Shown: positions 17,518 to 26,847, counted from the stretch's first letter. The stretch is DNA of 49,067 bases from Exercitatus varius (GCF_029577735.1 NZ_JARQTO010000006.1:1-49067), one strand, 5' to 3'. Numbers and translations are program-made. The notes: generated by a model not told the origin, from the letters alone.

Positions 17518-18621
17518 TTATTCAAAATCGGCGCTGTTATCAGATTCATCAATTTCACTGTTTTTACCGGAACCGTCAAGCTCGGCGATCAGCGATTTTT
17601 CCGGATTTGCCTGGAATTCCGCACGGATTTTACTTTCAAGTTCCGCCGCTTTTTCCGGGTTTTCAGCCAGCCATTTCATCGCATTGGTTTTACCCTGCCC
17701 GATTTTCTGACCTTCGTAAGCGAACCAGGCGCCGGATTTTTGCACCAGTTTTTGTTTAACACCCAATTCGATTAATTCGCCGTTTTTAGAAATACCTTCG
17801 CCGTACATGATTTGGAAATCGACCGTACGGAACGGTGCGGCCAGTTTGTTTTTTACGACTTTCACGCGGGTTTCGTTACCGATGATTTCTTCACCGGCTT
17901 TCACGGAGCCGATGCGGCGGATATCCAAACGGACGGAAGAGTAGAATTTTAATGCGTTACCGCCGGTTGTGGTTTCCGGATTACCGAACATCACGCCGAT
18001 TTTCATGCGGATTTGGTTGATGAAAACTACCAAACAGTTGGAAGATTTGATTTGCGCGGTTAATTTACGTAATGCCTGAGACATTAAACGTGCCTGTAAA
18101 CCGACATGCGCATCGCCCATGTCACCTTCGATTTCGGCTTTCGGCGTTAACGCCGCGACGGAATCCACGATGATGACGTCAATGGCGCCGGAACGGACGA
18201 GCGCATCACAAATTTCAAGCGCCTGCTCACCGTTATCCGGTTGGGAAATGAACAATTCTTTTACGTCAACGCCTAATTTAGCTGCATAAATCGGGTCGAG
18301 CGCGTGTTCCGCATCAATAAATGCACAGACTTTTCCCGCTTTTTGCGCTTGTGCGATAACGGAAAGCGTTAACGTCGTTTTACCGGAGGATTCCGGCCCG
18401 AAGATTTCTACGATACGTCCCATCGGCAAACCGCCGATACCCAACGCCACATCTAAACCGATGGAGCCGGTGGAAATGGATTCTACGTCCATATCCGGAC
18501 GATCGCCGAGTTTCATGATTGCGCCTTTACCAAATTGTTTTTCAATCTGGCCCAATGCGGCGGCAAGGGCTCTTGATTTTTCTTCTGCGCTAGGTTTAAT
18601 TTTATCGTTCGGAGTGGCCAT
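17518..18621 (-). CDS. recA: Recombinase A
   Basis: DNA-dependent ATPase for homologous recombination, SOS induction and transformation. The 367 residues carry Walker A GPESSGKT (75-82), the L1/L2 loop region 'NQIRMKIGVMFGNPETTTGG', and an acidic C-terminal tail ending SDNSADFE. ATG 18621 is preceded by AAGGA and gives MATPNDK; a longer frame from 18660 is unlikely. A LexA-type box lies upstream. RecA is also needed for integrating DNA taken up through the many USS in this region. Confidence 0.98.
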   Translation of the reverse strand: MATPNDKIKPSAEEKSRALAAALGQIEKQFGKGAIMKLGDRPDMDVESISTGSIGLDVALGIGGLPMGRIVEIFGPESSGKTTLTLSVIAQAQKAGKVCAFIDAEHALDPIYAAKLGVDVKELFISQPDNGEQALEICDALVRSGAIDVIIVDSVAALTPKAEIEGDMGDAHVGLQARLMSQALRKLTAQIKSSNCLVVFINQIRMKIGVMFGNPETTTGGNALKFYSSVRLDIRRIGSVKAGEEIIGNETRVKVVKNKLAAPFRTVDFQIMYGEGISKNGELIELGVKQKLVQKSGAWFAYEGQKIGQGKTNAMKWLAENPEKAAELESKIRAEFQANPEKSLIAELDGSGKNSEIDESDNSADFE

Positions 18622-18667
18622 ATGAAATCCTTGAATAGGTTGATCTGTAAATTTGTGCATATATTAT

Positions 18668-18683
18668 CTGGTATAAAACACAG
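18668..18683 (-). promoter_or_regulatory. LexA (SOS) box of recA
   Basis: On the - strand CTGTGTTTTATACCAG, matching CTGT-N8-ACAG with one mismatch, with flanking TA on the left as in the extended consensus. It lies about 50 bp before the recA start. Confidence 0.75.
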
Positions 18684-18723
18684 TATCAAGTTTTTTTTAA
18701 TCTTTTCGTTTGAAACCTGATCT

Positions 18724-19293
18724 TCATTCCAAAAAGAGAAAATTTCTCAGTATCTGTTCTCCGTATTCCGAAATGTAGGATTCCGGGTGGAATTGTACGC
18801 CGTAAACGGGCAAATGACGGTGCTGAACCGCCATAATGATCCCGTCGCCGCAGGTGGCGGTGATGTCTAATTGGCTCGGAAAATTCTGCTGCGATACCGC
18901 CCAGGAATGGTATAAACCGACGGTGAATTCCGAGGGCAAGCCGAAAAATAAGCGAGAATTTGACCGCACTTTTAGGCGTTGCGCGTGCCCGTGCCGTACG
19001 TCGGGCAGATTGAATAACGCGGCGCCGAAAAATTCGCAGAGCGTTTGATGCCCTAAACAAACGCCAAGAATGGCTTTTGACGTATGAAACCGTTTCAGCA
19101 TGGAAAAAAGTTGCGGATAAGATTGAGGTACGTCCGGCCCCGGCGAAATCAAAATATGGCTGTAGTTTTCTATTTGATCCAAATCGAGTTTTTCCACGTC
19201 AACGACGTGAAAATGTACACCGATACGGCGGATTAAGTCCACTAAGTTATAGGTAAAGGAGTCGTGATTGTTGATAATTAACAAGCGTTGCAT
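18724..19293 (-). CDS. pabA: Aminodeoxychorismate synthase glutamine amidotransferase
   Basis: Class I glutaminase that supplies ammonia to PabB for p-aminobenzoate and folate synthesis. The 189 residues have the nucleophile Cys79 in GVCLGHQ and the His169/Glu171 pair in FHPES. The oxyanion PGPD is at 51-54. Anthranilate synthase TrpG looks similar; the divergent pabB-pabC neighbours favour PabA. A USS core lies inside the gene. Confidence 0.88.
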   Translation of the reverse strand: MQRLLIINNHDSFTYNLVDLIRRIGVHFHVVDVEKLDLDQIENYSHILISPGPDVPQSYPQLFSMLKRFHTSKAILGVCLGHQTLCEFFGAALFNLPDVRHGHAQRLKVRSNSRLFFGLPSEFTVGLYHSWAVSQQNFPSQLDITATCGDGIIMAVQHRHLPVYGVQFHPESYISEYGEQILRNFLFLE

Positions 19294-19389
19294 AAGTTTT
19301 TCAATTGGACGGAAATGTTCGGATTATAAATGATTTTCCTCTTATTTTAGGCTAAACTTTACTCCCTTTTTCAATTTAATTTATTGATT

Positions 19390-20367
19390 ATGCCTTTCAA
19401 TCGTTTTATTTCACAGGCAAATGCATTCGGAAAACGGCGCCGGCCTTTTTTCTTTCTGATTGATTTTGAACAGCGAAAACCCTTGATTTTTCCTTTATCG
19501 GAAGCGGTAAGCCAAGGCATTCGGTTTGATATCCGCGGACGAACCAATACGCCGGACGAAGAAAACGACCGATTGCCCGAACTGGAATTAACGGCGTCAC
19601 CGATCGAATTCAAACGCTATAAAAACGGATTTGATTTAGTGCAGCGGGAATTACAAAAAGGGAATTCTTATCTGCTAAATTTAACTTATCCGACGGCGAT
19701 TGCGACAAATTATAATTTGGCCGAAATTTTTCAACGCAGCCGCGCGCCCTATAAGCTTCTGCTTGATAAGCGGTTTGTGTGTTTCTCGCCGGAATGCTTC
19801 GTGCGAATCGAAGGGGAGCGCATTTTCACTTACCCGATGAAAGGCACGATTAAAGCTTCCGAGCCGGATGCGGAAAAACGATTGCTGAACGATGAAAAAG
19901 AACAGCGCGAACATTATACGATTGTGGATTTAATGCGTAACGATTTGGCGACGGTGGCGGAAATGATAGAAGTGCGGCGTTTCCGGTATGTGGAACGGGT
20001 CGGCAACGGCGAGCGCGCCGTTTTGCAGACCAGCTCGGAAATCTGCGGACGATTGCCCGAAAACTGGCAGGCGCATATCGGTTCAATTTTAGCCGAATTA
20101 TTGCCCGCCGGTTCTATCAGTGGTGCGCCGAAAGAAAAAACGGTGGAAATTATTCGACGGGCGGAAGGGAGCGAACGCGGTTATTATACGGGCATTTTCG
20201 GTATTTTCAGCGGCGACGGCCTCGACAGCGCGGTCGCCATCCGTTTCATCGAACGGCAAGGAGAACAACTGTATTTTCGCAGCGGCGGCGGCATTACCCG
20301 TCACAGCGTCGCCGAAAACGAATACGCCGAATTAATCGCTAAAGTTTCTATTCCGTTAAAGGAGTAA
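19390..20367 (+). CDS. pabB: Aminodeoxychorismate synthase component I, short form
   Basis: Uses chorismate and ammonia to make 4-amino-4-deoxychorismate. The 325 residues cover the chorismate-binding catalytic domain: YPMKGTIKA near residue 155 (the PIKGT-type Lys motif that distinguishes PabB from TrpE) and 'LLPAGSISGAPKEKTVEIIRRAE' near 238. It lacks most of the N-terminal domain of E. coli PabB (453). ATG at 19390; a TTG two codons earlier is possible. pabC begins 4 bp after its stop. Confidence 0.9.
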   Translation: MPFNRFISQANAFGKRRRPFFFLIDFEQRKPLIFPLSEAVSQGIRFDIRGRTNTPDEENDRLPELELTASPIEFKRYKNGFDLVQRELQKGNSYLLNLTYPTAIATNYNLAEIFQRSRAPYKLLLDKRFVCFSPECFVRIEGERIFTYPMKGTIKASEPDAEKRLLNDEKEQREHYTIVDLMRNDLATVAEMIEVRRFRYVERVGNGERAVLQTSSEICGRLPENWQAHIGSILAELLPAGSISGAPKEKTVEIIRRAEGSERGYYTGIFGIFSGDGLDSAVAIRFIERQGEQLYFRSGGGITRHSVAENEYAELIAKVSIPLKE

Positions 20368-20371
20368 ACCG

Positions 20372-20959
20372 ATGGAATTTCCGCTGATTGAAACCATTTG
20401 CATCGAAGGGGGCGAGATTCAGAATATCGCGTTGCATCAGCAACGTTATGAGCAATCTTTGCGACGGTTTTACGGCAAAAGTGCGGTCAAAATTTACGAT
20501 CTTTTTTCGTTAATTCAAAATTCGACGGATTTTTCGCCCGCACTTTTTCAGCCGTTGGTTCGTTGCCGCGCGGCGTATCATCATTCGGCGGTGCGGCTGC
20601 AATTTTTCCCTTACCGACGCAAAGCTTACCGCGCTTTTCAGCCGGTGATTTGCGATGAGATTGATTATGCACTGAAATACAGCGATAGAACGTTGCTGAA
20701 TCGGTTACTTGCACAACGCGGGCAGTGCGATGAAATCATGATTATCAAACACGGCTGGGTGACGGATTGCAGCATCGGAAATTTGGTTTTCCGCCGCCAG
20801 GGCGAATGGTTTACACCGGACACGCCTTTATTGAAAGGCACGCAGCGGCAAAAATTATTGAATGAAGGAAAAATCCGGGAAATAGCGATTTCCTTGCGGG
20901 ATATGGATCGGTTCGATGAAATTCGACTGATTAACGCGATGAACGGGCTGGCGGACTGA
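20372..20959 (+). CDS. pabC: Aminotransferase class IV, aminodeoxychorismate lyase
   Basis: PLP enzyme that splits 4-amino-4-deoxychorismate to p-aminobenzoate and pyruvate. The 195 residues are shorter than E. coli PabC (269), as the N-terminal part is reduced. Lys102 in ALKYSDR fits the PLP-binding Lys, followed by 'DEIMIIKHGWVTDCSIGNLVF' (the fold-IV cofactor region). GGAGTAAACC precedes the ATG, 4 bp after pabB. Its last 29 bp overlap the 3' end of dam on the other strand. Assignment rests on the pab operon as much as on motifs. Confidence 0.85.
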   Translation: MEFPLIETICIEGGEIQNIALHQQRYEQSLRRFYGKSAVKIYDLFSLIQNSTDFSPALFQPLVRCRAAYHHSAVRLQFFPYRRKAYRAFQPVICDEIDYALKYSDRTLLNRLLAQRGQCDEIMIIKHGWVTDCSIGNLVFRRQGEWFTPDTPLLKGTQRQKLLNEGKIREIAISLRDMDRFDEIRLINAMNGLAD

Positions 20960-21797
20960 AAACGGCGATAAGTTCGCCCACTTTTAAACGGCGTTCGGAT
21001 TTTTGGCTGATACTTCGTTGCACCCGTATTTTTTTGAGTTTGGCGGTCTGGTAGATTTTACGCGTGAATTGGGTGTCGTGGTTTGAAATGACGACGGGAA
21101 TGTTGCGCTCAAGCCGCGTTTGATGGGCTAAATCGGCCAGGGCTTTTTGGTGTTCGAGGGAAAAATCGTTGCCGGCATATTTCGTGAAATTACTGTCCTG
21201 CTGCAGTGGCGCATAAGGCGGATCGCAATAGATAACGGAATGTTCGTCGGCAAGACGGAACGTTTCCTGAAAATCACCGCAAATAAATACCGCACTTTGC
21301 GCTTTCTGCGCGAAATAGCGCATTTCCGTTTCGGGAAAATAATGGGTTTTGTGGGAACCGAAAGGCACGTTGAATTCGTTGTTGGCATTGTAGCGGCACA
21401 GGCCGTTAAAGCCGAAACGGTTGAGATAAACAAACAAAACGGAACGTAGAAAAGCATCGCGGCTTTGATTGAATTCCTGGCGCCGCGCATAATAATAATC
21501 CGCGGTGTTGGCGTCCGGATGAAAGAAAATCGGTTTGAGCGCCGCGATATAGCATTCCACATCCTGTTTCAGAATGTTGAACAGATTAATTAAATCGGGA
21601 TTGATGTCCGCCAGAATGTAGCGTTCGTAGTGGCTGTTTAAGAACACGGAACCCGCGCCCACAAAGGGCTCGACCAAGCACGTTTTCTTTTTCGGCAACA
21701 GGCGGTTGATGTCGTCCGTCAGACGATACTTTCCGCCCGCCCATTTCAGGAATGAGCGGTTTTTAGCGGATTTTGCTTTATGAACGTGTTTGGTCAT
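20931..21797 (-). CDS. dam: DNA adenine methylase (GATC)
   Basis: Transfers methyl from SAM to the adenine N6 of GATC, for mismatch repair and replication timing. The 288 residues show the alpha-group order: KWAGGK (18-23) with FVGAGS (45-50) for SAM, and catalytic DPPY (192-195). Family insert 'NRFGFNGLCRYN' lies near 126. It begins 5 bp after aroB ends, forming aroK-aroB-dam as in relatives. The 3' end overlaps pabC by 29 bp. Confidence 0.96.
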   Translation of the reverse strand: MTKHVHKAKSAKNRSFLKWAGGKYRLTDDINRLLPKKKTCLVEPFVGAGSVFLNSHYERYILADINPDLINLFNILKQDVECYIAALKPIFFHPDANTADYYYARRQEFNQSRDAFLRSVLFVYLNRFGFNGLCRYNANNEFNVPFGSHKTHYFPETEMRYFAQKAQSAVFICGDFQETFRLADEHSVIYCDPPYAPLQQDSNFTKYAGNDFSLEHQKALADLAHQTRLERNIPVVISNHDTQFTRKIYQTAKLKKIRVQRSISQKSERRLKVGELIAVFSPPARSSR

Positions 21798-21802
21798 AAA
21801 TA

Positions 21803-22891
21803 TTAATCGGCTTGCGTGCAGGCGCGAATCGCCTCAAGAACCAATGTCGGATCGCTGTCCGTCGTCACATAGGCCTGACCTAAGGTTTTCAGCAGCACTA
21901 GCCGCAGTTTGCCCGCCAGTACTTTTTTGTCGCGCATCATGTGCGGCAGATAATCTTCCGGCTGCATGCCGTCCGGGCTGAAAGTCGGTAAGTTGGCGCG
22001 CGCGAACAGTTTTTCCAAACGGGCTACGTCGGTATGGGTTAAATCGCCGAGTTTTTCCGATAACGCCGCCGCCATCATGCTGCCGGCCGCCACCGCTTCG
22101 CCGTGTAGCCAATTGCCGTAACCGAGATGCGTTTCAATGGCGTGACCGAAGGTATGCCCCAGATTCAGTAGGGCGCGTTCGCCTTTTTCCGTTTCATCGT
22201 GCGCCACCACGTCCGCTTTAATTTGGCAGCAGCGGGCGATACAGTATTGTAAGTCCTGTTGATTTAACGCCACCAAATTGTCAATATGTCGTTCCAGCCA
22301 TTCAAAGAACGGATAATCCAGAATGGCGCCGTATTTGATCACTTCCGCCAATCCGGCGTTCACTTCCCGCTTCGGTAAAGTATTCAGCGTGGTGGTGTCG
22401 ATAATCACCGTAATCGGCTGATAAAACGCGCCGATCATGTTTTTGCCCAGTTCATGATTCACCGCCGTTTTGCCGCCGACGGAAGAATCCACCTGCGATA
22501 ATAAAGTGGTCGGAATCTGGATAAATTTAATACCGCGTTGATAACTTGCGGCGGCATAACCCGCCACATCGCCGATCACGCCGCCGCCGAGAGCGATTAA
22601 AGTGGTGTCGCGACCGTGGTTTTGTTGCAACAGTGCGGTGAAAATTTGGTTTAACGAATCGAGCGTTTTATATTTTTCGCCGTCTTTCAGCAAGACGTGA
22701 TCGACCTGACAACCGATTCGTTTCAGCGTGTTTGTCACGGTTTCAAGGTACAAAGGCGCAATGGTTTCATTCGTTACAATCATGACTTTGTCGCCGGATT
22801 TCAGCGGATAAACCGACGAATCCGTCAATAAATGCTCACCGATATAAATGGGATAACGACGTTCTTTGAGTTCAACATTTACACATTGCAT
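21803..22891 (-). CDS. aroB: 3-dehydroquinate synthase
   Basis: Second step of the shikimate pathway, DAHP to 3-dehydroquinate, using NAD and a divalent metal. The 362 residues match E. coli AroB (362). The NAD-binding 'GGGVIGDVAGYAAASYQRG' lies near residue 101, and metal ligands lie in 'NAGLAEVIKYG', 'NLGHTFGHAIE' and 'LHGEAVAAG'. It is second in aroK-aroB-dam; 142 bp with a USS repeat separate it from aroK. Confidence 0.97.
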   Translation of the reverse strand: MQCVNVELKERRYPIYIGEHLLTDSSVYPLKSGDKVMIVTNETIAPLYLETVTNTLKRIGCQVDHVLLKDGEKYKTLDSLNQIFTALLQQNHGRDTTLIALGGGVIGDVAGYAAASYQRGIKFIQIPTTLLSQVDSSVGGKTAVNHELGKNMIGAFYQPITVIIDTTTLNTLPKREVNAGLAEVIKYGAILDYPFFEWLERHIDNLVALNQQDLQYCIARCCQIKADVVAHDETEKGERALLNLGHTFGHAIETHLGYGNWLHGEAVAAGSMMAAALSEKLGDLTHTDVARLEKLFARANLPTFSPDGMQPEDYLPHMMRDKKVLAGKLRLVLLKTLGQAYVTTDSDPTLVLEAIRACTQAD

Positions 22892-22919
22892 AAGCGAATC
22901 CTTGAAAGGTTAAATGTGC

Positions 22920-23020
22920 GGTTTTCGGGCAATCGGGGAAAACCGTCGTTTTTTGTTGGCAATCCTTGAAGGGTTTGCTCTTTAGCCGTTCAAAAAACGT
23001 TGCTTTTTTTGACCGCACTT
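22920..23020. repeat. USS-linked intergenic repeat between aroK and aroB
   Basis: The unit GGCAATCCTTGAAGGGTTTG, then TAGCCGTTCAAAAAACGTTG, then TTTTTGACCGCACTT resembles the unit at about 12758-12828. A stem CAAAAAACG/CGttTTTTG lies nearby. It may stop or attenuate transcription from aroK into aroB. Confidence 0.45.
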
Positions 23021-23033
23021 GGTTCCGGAAGGG

Positions 23034-23561
23034 TTATCCGTGGAAATTATCGATTAGTTCAATAATTTGGTTTGCCATCACTTTTGCGCTTTGTTCATCG
23101 GTCGGCAACGTGATGTCCGCCACTTCTTCATACAGCGGATTACGGATAACGGCTAAATTTTCAAGCACTTGGCGCGTGTCGTCAACACCTTGCAATAACG
23201 GGCGTTTTTTATCGCGCTGAGTACGCTCGAATTGTTTTTCCACGGTGGTTTGCAAATAAATCACAATACCGCGGGCGGATAAATGATTGCGGTTTTCCTT
23301 GGATAATACGACACCGCCGCCGGTGGACAGCACGATTCCCTGTTTTTGGGTTAATTCGTTGATAATGCGTTCCTCGCGTTTGCGGAAACCGTCTTCCCCT
23401 TCAATATCAAAAATCCAGCTGATTTCTGCGCCGGCGCGTTCTTCAATAACGTTATCGGAATCGAAGAATTCCATGCCGAGCTGTTGCGCTAACTGACGTC
23501 CTATGGTGCTTTTTCCCGCGCCCATAGGACCGACTAAAAATATATTACGTTTTTCTGCCAT
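23034..23561 (-). CDS. aroK: Shikimate kinase I
   Basis: Phosphorylates shikimate with ATP. The 175 residues match AroK (173). P-loop GPMGAGKST is at 11-19, shikimate-binding DSD at 34-36 and STGGG near 79, with the RDKKRPLL lid near 115. First gene of aroK-aroB-dam. Confidence 0.97.
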   Translation of the reverse strand: MAEKRNIFLVGPMGAGKSTIGRQLAQQLGMEFFDSDNVIEERAGAEISWIFDIEGEDGFRKREERIINELTQKQGIVLSTGGGVVLSKENRNHLSARGIVIYLQTTVEKQFERTQRDKKRPLLQGVDDTRQVLENLAVIRNPLYEEVADITLPTDEQSAKVMANQIIELIDNFHG

Positions 23562-23854
23562 TGTTATTTTTCTTCAAATTAACTAAAAATTTGACCCCTG
23601 AAATGCAAAAAATCCAAGCGAAAAAAGAGGGATCACCTAAACCGGTGAATTATCGCAATAAATTGGGTGTTTTTTCAAGTTTATTCGGGCGCTTATTCTG
23701 TGTTTGTCAATAAAAGTGCGGGCAAAAATCGGCACGTTTTTTTCGGTTTCTGATGAAATTCGGTTATAAACAGGGCGTTGCGGCAGCAAAACGGCTATAA
23801 AAAATCTCCGTCGCGACGGCAATGTGCGGCGGAGATTTTTATTGCAAAACTTAA
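23562..23854. other. Intergenic region between tkt and aroK
   Basis: No gene. It holds a variant USS (AAAAGTGCGGGCAAAAAT near 23713), the tkt terminator, and by position the - strand aroK promoter, which I could not pinpoint. Confidence 0.5.
23799..23841 (-). terminator. Terminator behind tkt
   Basis: AAAAATCTCCG / CGGAGATTTTT arms around a GC-rich loop; T-tracts on both strands make it bidirectional. Confidence 0.85.
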
Positions 23855-25852
23855 TTAAAGTATTTCTTTGGCTTTTGCGACCACGTTTTCTACCGTGAAA
23901 CCGAAAAGTTTGAATAATTGATCGGCTGGTGCGGATTCGCCGAAGCGATTCATGCCGACGATGCGGCCTTCAAGACCCACATATTTATACCAGAAATCGG
24001 CGATTTGCGCTTCAACGGCAACACGTTTGGTGACGGCACTCGGCAGAACGGATTCGCGATAGGCTTCATCCTGTTTGTCGAACACATTGGTGCTCGGCAT
24101 GGAAACCACGCGAACCGCTTTGCCTTCCGCCGCTAAGGCTTCCGCCGCTTTCACGGCTAAATCCACTTCGGAGCCGGTGGCGATTAAAATCAGCTCCGGC
24201 GTGCCGGCGCAATCTTTTAAGATATAACCGCCGCGGGCGATGTTCGCCAGTTGTTCGGCCGTGCGTTCTTGTTGCGCCAGGTTCTGGCGGGTGAAGATTA
24301 ATGCGCTCGGGCCGTCTTGGCGTTCAACCGCCGCTTTCCAGGCAACGGCGGATTCCACTTGATCCGCCGGACGCCAGGTTTCCAGATTAGGAATTAAGCG
24401 TAATGAAGCGGTTTGTTCTACCGGCTGGTGAGTCGGGCCGTCTTCGCCCAGGCCGATGGAATCGTGGGTATAAACGAATAAGGTGCGTTGTTTCATTAAT
24501 GCCGCCATACGCACGGCGTTGTGGGCGTATTCATAGAACATTAGGAAGGTTGCGCCGTAAGGAATGAAGCCGCCGTGCAAAGCGATACCGTTCATAATGG
24601 CGGACATGCCGAATTCGCGTACGCCGTAGTTGATGTAATTGCCGTCTACATTTTGTTTTGCGCGAATCGGTTTTGAACCTGACCATAGGGTGAGATTCGA
24701 ACTCGCCAAGTCGGCGGAACCGCCTAGGAATTCGGGTAGAATGCGGGCGTAAGCTTCAATGGCGTTTTGTGACGCTTTACGGCTGGCGATGGAAGCCGGG
24801 TTGGCTTGTAATTTTTCAATGAACGCCTGAGATTCTGTCGCCCAGTTTGCCGGTAATTCACCGTTGATACGACGCGTAAATTCAGCGGCTAATTCCGGGT
24901 AGGATTTGGCGTAAGCCGCGAATTTTTCATTCCATGCAGCTTCCGCCGCCTGCCCTGCCGCTTTTGCATCCCATGCGGCGTAAATATCCGCCGGGATTTC
25001 AAACGGTGCATAATTCCAGCCCAACGCTTTGCGGGTTAATGCGATTTCTTCTTCGCCCAGTGGTGCGCCGTGGCTGTCGTGGGAGTTGGCTTTATTCGGC
25101 GAGCCGTAACCGATAATGGTTTTGCAGATAATGAGGGACGGTTTTTCCGTTTCCGCTTGCGCCAGTTTTACCGCCGCCGCGATTTGTTCCGGATTATGGC
25201 CGTCGATATTGTCGATCACTTGCCAGCCGTAGGCTTCAAAACGACCTTTGGTGTTATCGGTGAACCAACCGTCAACATGTCCGTCAATGGAAATGTTGTT
25301 ATCGTCGTAGAACGCGATTAATTTGCCTAATCCTAAGGTTCCCGCTAATGAACAGGCTTCATGGGATACGCCTTCCATTAGGCAACCGTCACCTAAGAAT
25401 ACGTAAGTGTGGTGGTCAACAATCTGATGATCTTCGCGGTTAAATTGCGCCGCTAGCGTTTTTTCCGCAATTGCCATACCGACGGCATTGGTGATACCTT
25501 GACCAAGCGGACCGGTGGTGGTTTCAACGCCCGGCGTATAACCGTATTCCGGGTGACCCGGTGTTTTAGAGTGAAGTTGACGGAAATTTTTTAAATCTTC
25601 GATGGAAAGATCATAGCCGGTTAAATGTAAAAGACTATAAATCAACATGGAACCGTGACCGTTGGAAAGTACGAAACGGTCGCGATCTGCCCATTTCGGA
25701 TTGGTCGGGTTGTGTTTCATGAAACCACGCCATAACACTTCGGCAATATCCGCCATCCCCATTGGAGCGCCGGGGTGACCGGATTTTGCTTTTTGCACGG
25801 CGTCCATACTTAATGCGCGAATCGCATTTGCCAATTGTTTTTGATCTGCCAT
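23855..25852 (-). CDS. tkt: Transketolase
   Basis: TPP enzyme of the non-oxidative pentose phosphate pathway, moving two-carbon units between sugar phosphates. The 665 residues match E. coli TktA (663). The TPP-binding motif 'GDGCLMEG ... NN' lies near residues 155-187, and the His-rich 'SGHPGAPMG' near 25. The pyrimidine domain has 'FGMSAIMNGIALHGG'. ATG follows AGGAGAATAAA. In H. influenzae, as I recall, tktA also borders the ascorbate-type cluster. Confidence 0.97.
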   Translation of the reverse strand: MADQKQLANAIRALSMDAVQKAKSGHPGAPMGMADIAEVLWRGFMKHNPTNPKWADRDRFVLSNGHGSMLIYSLLHLTGYDLSIEDLKNFRQLHSKTPGHPEYGYTPGVETTTGPLGQGITNAVGMAIAEKTLAAQFNREDHQIVDHHTYVFLGDGCLMEGVSHEACSLAGTLGLGKLIAFYDDNNISIDGHVDGWFTDNTKGRFEAYGWQVIDNIDGHNPEQIAAAVKLAQAETEKPSLIICKTIIGYGSPNKANSHDSHGAPLGEEEIALTRKALGWNYAPFEIPADIYAAWDAKAAGQAAEAAWNEKFAAYAKSYPELAAEFTRRINGELPANWATESQAFIEKLQANPASIASRKASQNAIEAYARILPEFLGGSADLASSNLTLWSGSKPIRAKQNVDGNYINYGVREFGMSAIMNGIALHGGFIPYGATFLMFYEYAHNAVRMAALMKQRTLFVYTHDSIGLGEDGPTHQPVEQTASLRLIPNLETWRPADQVESAVAWKAAVERQDGPSALIFTRQNLAQQERTAEQLANIARGGYILKDCAGTPELILIATGSEVDLAVKAAEALAAEGKAVRVVSMPSTNVFDKQDEAYRESVLPSAVTKRVAVEAQIADFWYKYVGLEGRIVGMNRFGESAPADQLFKLFGFTVENVVAKAKEIL

Positions 25853-25923
25853 TTTATTCTCCTAACTTGACCAAGTTTGTATCAGCCTAAAATTAACACG
25901 TAACGTTATATAATTACCAATAT

Positions 25924-26061
25924 TTATTTAGTGTATATTGTTTCGACGGTTGGCTTGTCATTTTCGCCAACAATCGCACGACCTGCAATGAAAACTTTCG
26001 TTTTTTCTAATGTAACCGAATCCAATGCGGTTTGTAATAGTGGTTTTGCCAAAACATTCAT
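25924..26061 (-). pseudogene. Internally deleted remnant of a ulaD/sgbH-like 3-keto-L-gulonate-6-phosphate decarboxylase
   Basis: A 45-codon open frame. It begins with KPLLQTALDSVTLE, the conserved N-terminus of the KGPDC/HPS family (compare KPLLQIALD in H. influenzae HI1024, from memory). It then jumps straight to KTKVFIAGRAIVG, the conserved C-terminal phosphate-binding segment (AFIAGRALVG). About 170 residues of the barrel are missing, in frame. It cannot be active. It marks where the decarboxylase gene stood, between tkt and the ascorbate-type cluster. Confidence 0.8.
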
Positions 26062-26070
26062 TTTCAGACG

Positions 26071-26847
26071 CTAAGGTGTCCATCCTAATTCTTGTGAGAT
26101 AAGTTGTGCCGTAGGTTTGATTTTATTTAATAAAAATTCAATGCCGAGTTGTTGTAGTTTGGCTGTCGAGATAGACACGGATAAGGCGTATTTTACATGG
26201 TTTTGCGAATCGAATATCGGACAGGCGAGACATGAAATGCCGATTTCATTTTCCTCTTTGTCAACGGCAAATCCCTGTTTTTTCACTTCTTCCAGTTCTT
26301 TTTTCATTAACGGTAATTCGGTAATCGTATTACAGGTCAGCCTTTCGATTTTTGCTTCATTTTCTTGCCAGTAGCGGTCCAGACAGGCCGGTTGATCATA
26401 TGCCAGATAAAGTTTTCCCATCGCGGAACAGTATAGCCGAAGATGTTGACCGATATATGCCCGGGTTCGCATGATGCCCATAGTGGGTTCCAGCTTATAG
26501 ATCATGATGGCGTGGTTATTTTCCCGCATGGAAAAATTGATGGTTTCTCCCAGCTCTAAATTCAGCGCTTCTAAATAAGGCGATACCAGATTAATGATAT
26601 TAACGGAGGAAAGGACTTTCTGACCGATAGAAAGGCATTTGCTGGTAAGACGATAACTACCGGTTTGCGTGGCCGGTTGAACGAATCCTTCCTGTTGCAA
26701 TCCTTGCAATAGTCTATGTACGGTGCTTTTGTTTAACTCCGCGATATTGGATAGCTGTAACAGAGAACAGCCGTTGGGGAACTGACTTAAAATTTCAATT
26801 AAGCGTAAACCTCTGATAAGGCTTTGATTACCATTGTTTTTTTCCAT
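26071..26847 (-). CDS. yiaJ: IclR-family regulator of the yia/dlgD cluster
   Basis: A 258-residue regulator with an N-terminal winged helix (ILSQFPNGCSLLQLSNIAELNKSTVHRLLQGL, about 18-50) and a C-terminal IclR ligand domain (from about 85; 'EIGISCLACPIFD' near 195 is typical). It is divergent from dlgD, as YiaJ is in E. coli and its counterpart in H. influenzae. It probably represses the cluster until a ligand is bound. The ligand and sign of control are inferred. The ulaD remnant lies 9 bp downstream. Confidence 0.88.
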   Translation of the reverse strand: MEKNNGNQSLIRGLRLIEILSQFPNGCSLLQLSNIAELNKSTVHRLLQGLQQEGFVQPATQTGSYRLTSKCLSIGQKVLSSVNIINLVSPYLEALNLELGETINFSMRENNHAIMIYKLEPTMGIMRTRAYIGQHLRLYCSAMGKLYLAYDQPACLDRYWQENEAKIERLTCNTITELPLMKKELEEVKKQGFAVDKEENEIGISCLACPIFDSQNHVKYALSVSISTAKLQQLGIEFLLNKIKPTAQLISQELGWTP

